Origin: Austwickia sp. | GTDB lineage: Bacteria > Actinomycetota > Actinomycetes > Actinomycetales > Dermatophilaceae | NCBI GenBank assembly: GCA_016699675.1 | Contig: CP064985.1 | Span: 1,426,001-1,490,000, forward strand | DNA length: 64,000 bases | Reading direction: 5' to 3' | Shown: piece after piece, positions 16,239-22,627 of the stretch | Layout: every line of letters starts with the position of its first letter | How positions within the stretch are numbered: position 1 is the stretch's first letter | Notes under the pieces: generated by a model | What the model was told of the DNA's origin: nothing | Database searches by the model: none | Seen by the model: the letters and a program-made list of their open reading frames with translations, nothing else | Program-made: the position numbers and the translations under genes

Positions 16239-17240
16239 TCAGGCCAAGCACGTGAGTGGGCGTCCGCCGTTATAGGTGACCATGTCGGCGAGGGCCGCCA
16301 TGACGTCGATCGGGGCGCCCCGGTCGGCGCCGTCGAACTCGGCGTACGCGCGGTGGAGGTTGCCGACGATGCGCTCCGCATCGGGCCAGTCGGCGAACCG
16401 GCCGAGGTCGGTCTCGCGGGCGGCCTCAAGCGGCGAGAGTCCCGCGGCCCGGCCGCGCTGCGCCAGGTCGAGCACGAAGCGCAGGTAGTCCAGGGTCGCG
16501 GCTAGGGGCGCCGCGTCGCGAATGATCGGGCCGTGCCCCGGGACGATCGTGGCCGCGTGCAGCGGCGCGACCACGTTCTCCAGCACCTCGATGGCCCCCG
16601 CGACGGATCCCATCAGGAGGAACGGCGTACCGCCGTTGAAGATCAGGTCACCACAGAACAGCGTCGACCGGTCGGGAAACCAAACGAGGACGTCGTTGGT
16701 GGTGTGTGCGGGCGTACCGACGTGGCGGACCTCGGCGCGCAGGTCCCCGAGGTGCAGGGTGATGCCCTCGGTGAACGTCAGGAACGGTGGGTCGAGCGGC
16801 AGTGAACCCCACTCCGGGTTCTGCCAGAACGGCAGTTCGCGCGGCGGCCCGAAGGCCAGCATCTCCGTGCGGGCCCGCTCGTGGGCCACGATCGTGGCGG
16901 TGTCGAATAGGGCGTTGCCCCAGGTGTGGTCGCCGTGGTGGTGCGTGTTAACCAGGGTGCGGACCGGTGCGGTGCTCACCGAGCGGATGGCGGCGACGAA
17001 GGCGCGGGTACGCCGTTCGGTGGCGCACGAGTCGACGCCGATGACGCCCTGCGGCCCGACGACGAACCCCGTGTTGTTGATCCACCAGGTGCCGTCGGGC
17101 TGGACATAGGCCCAGATGTCCGCCGAGACCTCCTCCAGGCGGGGCGGTCCGGGGGTGGTGATGTCGTCCTGGCACGCGCTCATGGCCCATGCTGTCGCCG
17201 ACGGCAGCCGGTCGGCAAGGGTGGACGCGGGAGTGGTCAT
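16239..17240 (-). CDS. MBL-fold metallohydrolase
   Basis: This 333-residue protein has the metallo-beta-lactamase fold signature THHHGDHTWGN around residues 95-105, preceded by VIGVDSCATERRTRAFV, then HVGTPAHTTNDVLVWFPDRSTLFCGDLIF (second metal ligands) and IVPGHGPIIRD (last His). The HxHxDH site binds two metals, usually Zn. The insertion and N-terminal strand WAYVQPDGTWWINNTGFVVG place it with a family of uncharacterised actinobacterial MBL hydrolases, sometimes near polyketide genes; the substrate is unknown. ATG 17240 lacks a strong ribosome-binding site. It is followed after 128 bp by the sensor-like gene. Confidence 0.9.
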   Translation of the reverse strand: MTTPASTLADRLPSATAWAMSACQDDITTPGPPRLEEVSADIWAYVQPDGTWWINNTGFVVGPQGVIGVDSCATERRTRAFVAAIRSVSTAPVRTLVNTHHHGDHTWGNALFDTATIVAHERARTEMLAFGPPRELPFWQNPEWGSLPLDPPFLTFTEGITLHLGDLRAEVRHVGTPAHTTNDVLVWFPDRSTLFCGDLIFNGGTPFLLMGSVAGAIEVLENVVAPLHAATIVPGHGPIIRDAAPLAATLDYLRFVLDLAQRGRAAGLSPLEAARETDLGRFADWPDAERIVGNLHRAYAEFDGADRGAPIDVMAALADMVTYNGGRPLTCLA

Positions 17241-17308
17241 CGCTGAGGTGTGGAGTTGGCAGGTGCCGACCAGCCCCTCCCGGCCCAGCTCCTACTTATC
17301 CACAGGCC

Positions 17309-17368
17309 GACCGCTCATGACCTGCCCGTTAGGTGCCATGGCACCCTTTGGGCAGGTCACGAACGGTC
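17309..17368. repeat. 60-bp dispersed palindromic repeat, copy 3
   Basis: Same element as at 5204 and 6311, with the shared centre GGTGCCATGGCACC and arms ending GAACGGTC. TTATCCACA (17296-17304), a perfect match to the general DnaA-box consensus, lies 4 bp before the left arm, as in copy 2. The right edge is directly adjacent to the point where a VOC-family gene is cut off, suggesting the element inserted there or that a deletion ended there. Confidence 0.88.
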
Positions 17369-17393
17369 GTTGAGACGAATGAAAGGGCGCGTC

Positions 17394-17528
17394 GAGCATG
17401 AGGTCACCGCGCGTGAGGATCATCCAGCCTGGGTCGCGGTAGGACTCGCCGAAGCCGAGCCGGGCGTAGAAGGCTGCCGTGGCCGAGAAGTCCCTGGCCG
17501 GAAGATTGGGGGTAGCCCGGTCTGGCAT
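17394..17528 (-). pseudogene. Truncated VOC/bleomycin-resistance-like protein
   Basis: From ATG 17528 the 45 residues MPDRATPNLPARDFSATAAF to GWMILTRGDLML match the first beta-alpha-beta unit of a VOC (glyoxalase/bleomycin-resistance) protein. Full members are about 120 residues, with metal- or drug-binding strands in the missing part. Homology stops about 25 bp before the palindromic repeat at 17368, after which the frame simply reads through the repeat. It is therefore a remnant. No second half was found downstream. Confidence 0.72.
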
Positions 17529-17670
17529 GTCTGATCCTAAGCACCTGATCGAGGGCGGGGCGTGGGGTGGGATCCGCGGCGGCGGCACCATGCAGAGCAC
17601 CCCCGGCAACGCGCTCGACCTTCTGACGTGAGACCCCTCAAAGAAGCGAGCGCGCCGGTCCACTGACGCC

Positions 17671-18318
17671 TCACACCCGTTTGGTGTCGTAAGCCCACAT
17701 CGCGATCTCGACCCGGTTGCGGACGTCGAGTTTGGCCATCAACGAGGCGACGTGGGTCTTGACGGTGCTCAACCCGATGAACAGCTCAGTGGCGATCTCG
17801 GCGTTGGTCCGACCGCGGGCGACCAGCAGCAGCACCTCCTCCTCGCGCTGCGTGAGCGGCTCGATCGGCTGAGTCGGCCTGGTCGGCGCGTGGCCGACGA
17901 AGGTCGCCAGCAGGCGACGGGTGATGTTAGGGGCAATGAGCGCGTCGCCATTGGCCGCCGCGCGAATCGCCTGTACGAGGAGCTCCGGACCGGCGTCCTT
18001 GAGCAGGAATCCGCGAGCACCGGCCCGAAGGGCACCGAGGACGTACTCATCGAGGTCGAACGTCGTGATGACCACGACGGGCATCGGATCAGCCACGTCC
18101 GGACCGGCCAGGCGCCGCGTGACCTCCACCCCGTCCAGCCCCGGCATGCGGATGTCCACGAGGAGGACATCGGGACGCAGCCGAGTGGCCACCTCGAGCG
18201 CCGCCGGTCCGTCTGCCGCCTCCCCCACGACGACTAGGTCGGGTTGGGCGCTCAGGATCATCACCAGCCCGGTCCGGACCAGGTCCTGATCGTCGGCGAC
18301 GACGACTCGGATGCTCAT
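17671..18318 (-). CDS. NarL/LuxR-family response regulator
   Basis: This 215-residue protein has a receiver domain (VVVADDQDLVRTGLVMIL; phosphoacceptor Asp55 in LLVDIRMPG; the switch Thr in VVITTFDLDEYV; Lys in GFLLKDAGPE) and a C-terminal LuxR-type HTH (LTQREEEVLLLVARGRTNAEIATELFIGLSTVKTHVASLMAKL). It is phosphorylated by the upstream histidine kinase, with which it overlaps by four bases (ATGA), and then binds target promoters. No specific target is identifiable. The adjacent DUF6326 membrane gene could be regulated or signal-related. Confidence 0.95.
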   Translation of the reverse strand: MSIRVVVADDQDLVRTGLVMILSAQPDLVVVGEAADGPAALEVATRLRPDVLLVDIRMPGLDGVEVTRRLAGPDVADPMPVVVITTFDLDEYVLGALRAGARGFLLKDAGPELLVQAIRAAANGDALIAPNITRRLLATFVGHAPTRPTQPIEPLTQREEEVLLLVARGRTNAEIATELFIGLSTVKTHVASLMAKLDVRNRVEIAMWAYDTKRV

Positions 18319-19454
18319 GCCGGAATCCTCGCGGGGAGCACGGCCTCGACCACCCAGCCGCCCTCGGCCCCCGGCCCGGCACGCAGCGATCCGCCGAGCA
18401 GGTGCGCGCGTTCGGCCATCCCGGCGAGGCCGAATCCCGGCTCGGCCCACGGCCCGGGCGAGGTGCGGCCGTCGTCGGTCACGCGCAGCCTGATCTGGTC
18501 GCCCACCCGACGTACGGCGATCTCGACGTGGGTCGCTGTCGGCGCATGCCGTACGGCGTTCGTCAGGGCCTCCTGCGCGATCCGGTAGATCGCGGCGTCC
18601 ACTGGTGGGGGCAGCCGCGTCAGGGATCCGGTCAGCGAGACCTCGACCGCGAGGGCCGCATCGGCGCCGGCCAGCGCGGGCAGGTCGGCGACCCCCGGCT
18701 GCGGCGTGTAGGGCTCCCCGCCGTCGTCCCGCAGCACCCTGACCATGGACCGCATCTCCGCCAGCGTGCGCGACGCCTCGGCCTCGATCGCGGCGAGCAC
18801 GTCGACCGCCTTTTGCGGCTGCGTGACCGCGACCACCCGGCCGGCCTGCGCCTGCACCGCGATGGCCGAGACGTGGTGGGCCACGGTGTCGTGCAGCTCG
18901 CGGGCCAGTGCCAGGCGCTCCTCGTTGCGGACCTCCCGCTCCTGGCGCTGCCAGAGATCGGCGCGGGAGCGGAACACCGCCGCCAAGGCAACGATCACCA
19001 GCAGGAATCCGATGCCGCCGATGATGTCCGGCAGGCCGGCCGCGGCGGCGTACAGGCCCACCGCGACAACCCCCACGACGTACGCCGTGCCCAACGCGAT
19101 CTCGCGACCCGAGCCCCAGCGGACCAGTGAATAGAGCAGGATCAGGACGGCCATCATCGCGTAGAGGCCCAGGTTCGCCTCGCTGGACCACAGCTGCACG
19201 ACGGAGAGCAGGCCGGTGGCCCCGAAGCCGATCAGGCACGCCGTCAGGGGGTGACTGCGCCGCCACACCAGGACGGGCAGCATCGCCATGGTCAACCCAG
19301 TGACGAACGGCCGAAAGGCGAGGTCGGGGCGGGCGATGCCCTCGGCCAGCGCTGCGACCTCGAACGCAGCAACGAGGAGCCCATCGACACGGCCCGCCGT
19401 CGGAGCGCCGGCTGGCCGTGGCTCGCGCCCGATGGACTGCCAGAAAGCCCGCAC
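18315..19454 (-). CDS. NarL-type sensor histidine kinase
   Basis: This 379-residue protein starts at GTG 19454. Five or six N-terminal membrane helices (from VDGLLVAAFEVAALAEGI to GFLLVIVALAAVF) lead to a HisKA_3 dimerisation domain with the phosphoacceptor His188 in ARELHDTVAHHVSAIA. The HATPase_c domain has the N box AQEALTNAVRHAPTATHVEI and the G boxes RVTDDGRTSPG and GFGLAGMAERAHLLGGSL. It autophosphorylates in response to an unknown membrane signal and passes phosphate to the overlapping response regulator. A ~95-bp piece of DNA similar to the N-box region of this gene recurs at 22155-22252. Confidence 0.95.
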   Translation of the reverse strand: MRAFWQSIGREPRPAGAPTAGRVDGLLVAAFEVAALAEGIARPDLAFRPFVTGLTMAMLPVLVWRRSHPLTACLIGFGATGLLSVVQLWSSEANLGLYAMMAVLILLYSLVRWGSGREIALGTAYVVGVVAVGLYAAAAGLPDIIGGIGFLLVIVALAAVFRSRADLWQRQEREVRNEERLALARELHDTVAHHVSAIAVQAQAGRVVAVTQPQKAVDVLAAIEAEASRTLAEMRSMVRVLRDDGGEPYTPQPGVADLPALAGADAALAVEVSLTGSLTRLPPPVDAAIYRIAQEALTNAVRHAPTATHVEIAVRRVGDQIRLRVTDDGRTSPGPWAEPGFGLAGMAERAHLLGGSLRAGPGAEGGWVVEAVLPARIPA

Positions 19455-19487
19455 AGCTTCAGGGTAGGGACGGGCGCATCGAGGGGA

Positions 19488-19985
19488 CTACCGTCCCGCG
19501 GGGATCTGCGGCCGGGAGTGCGGGTTGGCTGCGCCGGTCGGGGCCGCCGGCTCCGCTGTCGTGTGGGGCCAGGTCCAAGCGGTGCGCAGGATGGCGGCCA
19601 GGAAGATCAGCTCGACGGCCAGGCCGAGACCGTAGTAGTACAGCCACTCCCCGCCGGCCAGGTTGAACGCCATCCAGGGGATGAGGAGGGATGCCACGAC
19701 GAGGTTCGTGACGCGGTTTTCCCGGGCTGGGAGGGTCGCCGACAGCAGGATCATCAGGGCCGGGACCGAAAAGGCAGCGAGCGAGCTGACCGCAAAGGTC
19801 TGGCTGATGTCGAAGGTGAAGACCTTGCCCTTGAGGATGTCGGCGATGGCGCCCGGCTTGTAGAGGCCGAGGACGTCGACGTACACGTAGAGGAACATGA
19901 AGCCGGTCCACGCCGCGACGAGCTTCGCCCGGATTGGTAGCGGCGGGTCCATCAGCGTGGTGGGGGCCGAGATGTGGGTTTGCAT
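19488..19985 (-). CDS. DUF6326 family membrane protein
   Basis: This 165-residue protein has four predicted transmembrane helices: LVAAWTGFMFLYVYVDVLGLY, AVSSLAAFSVPALMILLSA, VTNLVVASLLIPWMAFNLAG and YYYGLGLAVELIFLAAILRTAWT. The pattern YVDVLGLYKPG and the overall layout match the DUF6326 family, of unknown function. ATG 19985 is fixed by CAGGAG six bases upstream. A frame extension to 20027 is not needed. It lies 33 bp upstream of the histidine kinase gene on the same strand, so the three genes may be one operon. Confidence 0.85.
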   Translation of the reverse strand: MQTHISAPTTLMDPPLPIRAKLVAAWTGFMFLYVYVDVLGLYKPGAIADILKGKVFTFDISQTFAVSSLAAFSVPALMILLSATLPARENRVTNLVVASLLIPWMAFNLAGGEWLYYYGLGLAVELIFLAAILRTAWTWPHTTAEPAAPTGAANPHSRPQIPAGR

Positions 19986-20548
19986 GGGTGACTCCTGGGT
20001 GAGACGTGACTGAATTCGCTCCCCCACCGTCGCTCAGCGGCGCCGCCGGGCACATCGGCCCCCGGACTCGCGTTCGCCCGCCCGAAAGCACGATTCCGCG
20101 GCCGTACTTTCGACGGATCCCGCCGCGAGGGCGCCGCGCTCGCTGACGGCCTGCGCATCTGGGTCGCCGGAGGGCGATCAACTCGCCGTCGACGCGAATG
20201 CTCGGGTGTCGCTTCGAGTTGACGGCCGACCCCCTCGGCGCGCGGCCTTCGATCGCGGTACGCCGCGTCCACCATCCGTTGTCGCCCGGCACCGCCTCTT
20301 CGTGGACAGCTTTCAGGACACGTGACGTGCTGTGATCACGACCGTAATAATGTCCTGATACCTGTCCACTGTCGGCGACTGGTGTCGTGGCCCGGACCGA
20401 ACGGGTGCCCCCGGGGGCGTCGCGGACCGCCGGGCAGAACCCAAGCCAACCTCGGGTGACCCGCGCACACGGTGGATCGGGCCCACGACGTACGGCGTGT
20501 TTCACGCCACCCCTTGACCGGTCACTTTCATTTTGGAAGTATCGCGCC
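19986..20548. other. Gene-free interval between divergent genes (563 bp)
   Basis: No credible reading frame, RNA gene or long repeat was seen between the DUF6326 gene and the VOC gene. The right end holds a weakly palindromic AT-richer stretch ACTTTCATTTTGGAAGT (20524-20540) next to the VOC start, a candidate binding site for the HxlR regulator encoded downstream. The rest is GC-rich sequence without visible structure. Confidence 0.5.
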
Positions 20549-20953
20549 ATGAGCCTCTTCATCACGTGCCCGGTCGAGAACGTCGAGCGCGCGACGGCGT
20601 TCTACAAGGCCCTGGGCTGGACACTCAACGCCGAGATGTCCGATCACCACGTGTCTTGCTTCGCGATCGCGCCGGAGCAGTACGTGATGCTCGGCAGCCG
20701 AGAGCGGTACGCCGCCGTCGGCGGCGTCGAGGATCTCGTCGGTGGCCCCGACACGCCGTCTAAAGTGACGGTCTCCTTCAACCTCGGCAGCCGCGAGGCC
20801 GTCGATGAGCTGGTGGCGCGCGCCGGCGCCGCCGGGGGTCGGATCGGCGACACCGACGACTACCCCTTCATGTACCAGCGCCAGTTCGACGACCTCGACG
20901 GCTACCACTACTCGCCGTTCTGGATGAAGCCGGACGCCGACCCCACCGCGTGA
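20549..20953 (+). CDS. VOC (glyoxalase/bleomycin-resistance) family protein
   Basis: This 134-residue protein begins MSLFITCPVENVERATAFYKALGWTLN, the first VOC beta-alpha-beta-beta-beta unit. The second unit ends FDDLDGYHYSPFWMKPDA, a form typical of the predicted lactoylglutathione lyase-like (YP_/PhnB-type) members. Metal ligands cannot be assigned with confidence. ATG 20549 is supported by the start of homology; earlier in-frame codons to 20387 are noncoding in character. Its stop overlaps the GTG of the HxlR regulator gene by four bases, so the two are coupled. The pair may respond to an electrophile or drug. Confidence 0.9.
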   Translation: MSLFITCPVENVERATAFYKALGWTLNAEMSDHHVSCFAIAPEQYVMLGSRERYAAVGGVEDLVGGPDTPSKVTVSFNLGSREAVDELVARAGAAGGRIGDTDDYPFMYQRQFDDLDGYHYSPFWMKPDADPTA

Positions 20954-21243
20954 GCGACCTCGCGAGGGCACTCGACATCGTCGGGGCCCGGTGGGCCCTG
21001 CTCATCGTGGAGCGGCTCCTCGACGGTCCGCAACGGTACGGCGACCTGCAGCGCGACCTCGGGCTGGGCACGAACATGCTCGCTACCCGCCTACGCGAAC
21101 TCGAAGAGGCCGACGTCCTGACCCGCCTGCCCCTCCGCCACAACACGCGGGCCTACGCGCTGACCGAACGCGGGCTCGCCCTGCGCGAGGCGATCGTGGC
21201 TCTTGGTCGCTGGGGCGCCGAGCAGCCCCGCAGGGAACGCTGA
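20950..21243 (+). CDS. HxlR-family transcriptional regulator
   Basis: This 97-residue winged-helix protein matches HxlR: ALDIVGARWALLIVERLLDGPQRYGDLQRDLG, then NMLATRLRELEEADVLTRLPLRHNTRAYALTERG. HxlR proteins control small detoxification operons, often with their own adjacent gene. It starts at GTG 20950 inside the end of the VOC gene (GTGA overlap). The protein is slightly shorter than typical (about 110 residues) because the N-terminal tail with Cys is absent, so redox sensing through that Cys is not expected. It probably regulates the VOC gene. Confidence 0.93.
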   Translation: MSDLARALDIVGARWALLIVERLLDGPQRYGDLQRDLGLGTNMLATRLRELEEADVLTRLPLRHNTRAYALTERGLALREAIVALGRWGAEQPRRER

Positions 21244-21290
21244 GGTGTGGCACTCCTGTCGTCCGGTGCGCCCGACGACCCGACTCGCGG

Positions 21291-21341
21291 CTGATCGACT
21301 CGGCGTGATCGCTGTGCCTCAGCGTGCTGACGCCTGCGTGA
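21291..21341 (+). repeat. 51-bp direct repeat flanking the toxin-antitoxin cassette, left copy
   Basis: The 51 bp starting CTGATCGACT and ending CGCCTGCGTGA align without gaps to 22061-22111 (39 of 51 identical by hand count, with the last 11 bases perfect). The left copy lies in noncoding DNA upstream of the antitoxin. The pair brackets the cassette almost exactly, suggesting acquisition or duplication as a unit. Confidence 0.65.
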
Positions 21342-21500
21342 CCAGTGGACGGTGGGCTCACGGGGCGTTCCGGACACTCCAGAAGTGGCTGGTCGCGGAG
21401 ATCCTCATCGCCTCCTCGGGATGGGCCTCAGGCCGCTTGCGCAGGGCTCGCGGTACGGCCGTGGGATCATCGCCGGACCCTTCTCCCCGAGGAGTCACGC

Positions 21501-21513
21501 TACAATCCTGTAC
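21501..21513 (+). promoter_or_regulatory. Promoter -10 of the toxin-antitoxin operon (leaderless)
   Basis: TACAAT (21501-21506) is a near-perfect -10 hexamer seven bases before the antitoxin ATG at 21514. With the usual spacing, transcription would start at or next to the A of ATG, giving a leaderless mRNA; no ribosome-binding site is present. No clear -35 was seen. Confidence 0.6.
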
Positions 21514-21798
21514 ATGACGACGGTTCCGCTTGCAGAAGCGCGGGCGCAGCTCTCTCGCCTCGTCGACGAGGCGATCCGCACCCACCAACGCGTCGAGGTC
21601 ACGAAGAACGGCCGGCGCGCCGCGGTCATCCTGAGCGCCGACGACTATGACGAACTGATGGAAACCATCGACATCCTTGGCGACGCTCAAACGATGGCCG
21701 ACATCCGCGAAGCTGACGCCGATATCGCGTCCGGAAATGTCTCGACGCTGGACGATGTCCTGGCTGACATGAAGTTGCGGGGCCGGTTGCCCTCATGA
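21514..21798 (+). CDS. Antitoxin, Phd/YefM family
   Basis: This 94-residue protein has the Phd/YefM fold: PLAEARAQLSRLVDEAIRTHQRVEVTKNGRRAAVILSADDYDELMETIDIL, with the N-terminal DNA-binding dimer part and an acidic flexible C-terminus (ADADIASGNVSTLDDVLADMKLRG) that would wrap the toxin. It neutralises the RelE-like toxin and represses the operon. ATG 21514 follows a -10 hexamer by seven bases. The gene overlaps the toxin gene by four bases (ATGA). Location next to the BREX island fits a defence or island-maintenance role. Confidence 0.95.
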   Translation: MTTVPLAEARAQLSRLVDEAIRTHQRVEVTKNGRRAAVILSADDYDELMETIDILGDAQTMADIREADADIASGNVSTLDDVLADMKLRGRLPS

Positions 21799-22064
21799 CC
21801 TACCGGATCGAGCTGGCGCCTGCCGCTCGTCGTGCTCTGACGCACGATCTTCCGGAGGCCGTGGCGGCTGCCTGCGCGCATTTCCTTCAGGACGTGTTGG
21901 CTGCTGCCCCGCACCGAGTCGGCAAGCAGCTCCGCAACGAACTCGCGGGCCGTTATTCGGCTCGCCGCGGCGAGTTCCGCATCATTTACGAGATCAACGA
22001 GGAGGCGGTCGTCGTACGGGTCATCACGATCCGTCATCGACGCGACGTCTATTCCACGAGCTGA
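21795..22064 (+). CDS. RelE/ParE-superfamily toxin
   Basis: This 89-residue protein starts MTYRIELAPAARRALTHDLP and contains ELAGRYSARRGEFRIIYEINEEAVVVRVITIRHRRDVY, the conserved RelE/YoeB-type strand pair with basic residues (R61, R62, R81, R83 region) and a C-terminal Tyr that together cleave mRNA on the ribosome. Similar YSARRGxYRxxYEI sequences are common in actinobacterial RelE toxins. It is coupled to the antitoxin. Its last codons form the start of the right 51-bp direct repeat. Confidence 0.95.
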   Translation: MTYRIELAPAARRALTHDLPEAVAAACAHFLQDVLAAAPHRVGKQLRNELAGRYSARRGEFRIIYEINEEAVVVRVITIRHRRDVYSTS

Positions 22065-22111
22065 TCGACCCGACGCGATCCCGTGGGCTCAGCGTCTGGG
22101 CGCCTGCGTGA
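22061..22111 (+). repeat. 51-bp direct repeat flanking the toxin-antitoxin cassette, right copy
   Basis: Right partner of the repeat at 21291-21341, beginning at the toxin stop codon. The two copies are 770 bp apart, start to start. Similarity does not continue past the CGCCTGCGTGA end. Confidence 0.65.
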
Positions 22112-22154
22112 AGTCAGGCCGCAGCAGTGGTGCTGAGCTGCGAGCTTCGCGGTT

Positions 22155-22252
22155 AGCGCATGCCGTACGGCGTTGGTCAGGGCTTCCTGCGCGATTCGGT
22201 AGACGGCGGCATCCACGGGCGGTGGCAGACGCCTGAGGGAGCCGGCCAGCGT
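22155..22252 (-). pseudogene. Fragment of a NarL-type histidine kinase
   Basis: Read leftward, this stretch encodes SLRRLPPPVDAAVYRIAQEA then LTNAVRHA, the helix leading into and including the N box of a HisKA_3 kinase. It is closely similar at DNA level to 18546-18640 in the local kinase gene, differing at scattered positions. Both ends break off, so no functional product is possible. It may be debris of a second, related kinase or of a partial duplication, and marks the left edge of the defence island. Confidence 0.75.
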
Positions 22253-22264
22253 GTCCCGGACGCC

Positions 22265-22554
22265 AGGGGTCGCATCGCTGCAGGTCCCAGATCGACGAGC
22301 TCCTCGCCGCTGCGCGCACGCCGGTCTTCCTGCTGGACCGGCACCAGGTGGTCCGGCCGGGCGAGCTGGGCACCGTCGCCGAGATCCGGGCGGCAGCCGC
22401 CGAGCGAGGGATGGACGTGCTCTCCGTGACGCTGGACGACCAGTTCCACGGAAACCCCCTCGCGGTCGTGCCGCAACACGCCAACGAACAGCCCGACGTC
22501 TCCTTACTGGAGCGACACCACGAGGCGTGCCGTCAGCCCGGCTGGTGCCTCTGA
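22265..22554 (+). pseudogene. Fragment of a DUF2075-type helicase/P-loop protein
   Basis: The frame without a proper start reads QIDELLAAARTPVFLLDRHQ then VVRPGELGTVAEIRAAAAERG then VLSVTLDDQF. This matches the segment of DUF2075 (Schlafen-group-3-like) DNA/RNA helicases in which LLDxxQVVRPxE follows the Walker B strand and LxxQFR follows. After LDDQF the similarity ends and the frame reads unrelated sequence to TGA 22552-22554. The Walker A part and most of the protein are missing. This is a remnant between the kinase fragment and the BREX promoter. Confidence 0.65.
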
Positions 22555-22580
22555 CGCCCGGGACGAGGTAAGCCTGCGTA

Positions 22581-22592
22581 GTAACGAGTTAC
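22581..22592. promoter_or_regulatory. Candidate promoter/operator of the BREX operon
   Basis: A perfect 12-bp palindrome GTAACGAGTTAC lies 36 bp upstream of pglW and overlaps a -10-like TACGAT (22590-22595). It is the only AT-richer, symmetric feature in the leader. A regulator binding here could silence the whole operon; no BREX regulator gene was found nearby. Role is inference. Confidence 0.45.
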
Positions 22593-22627
22593 GATCGGCG
22601 TCTGGCGAACTCGGCTCAAGGGGGACC

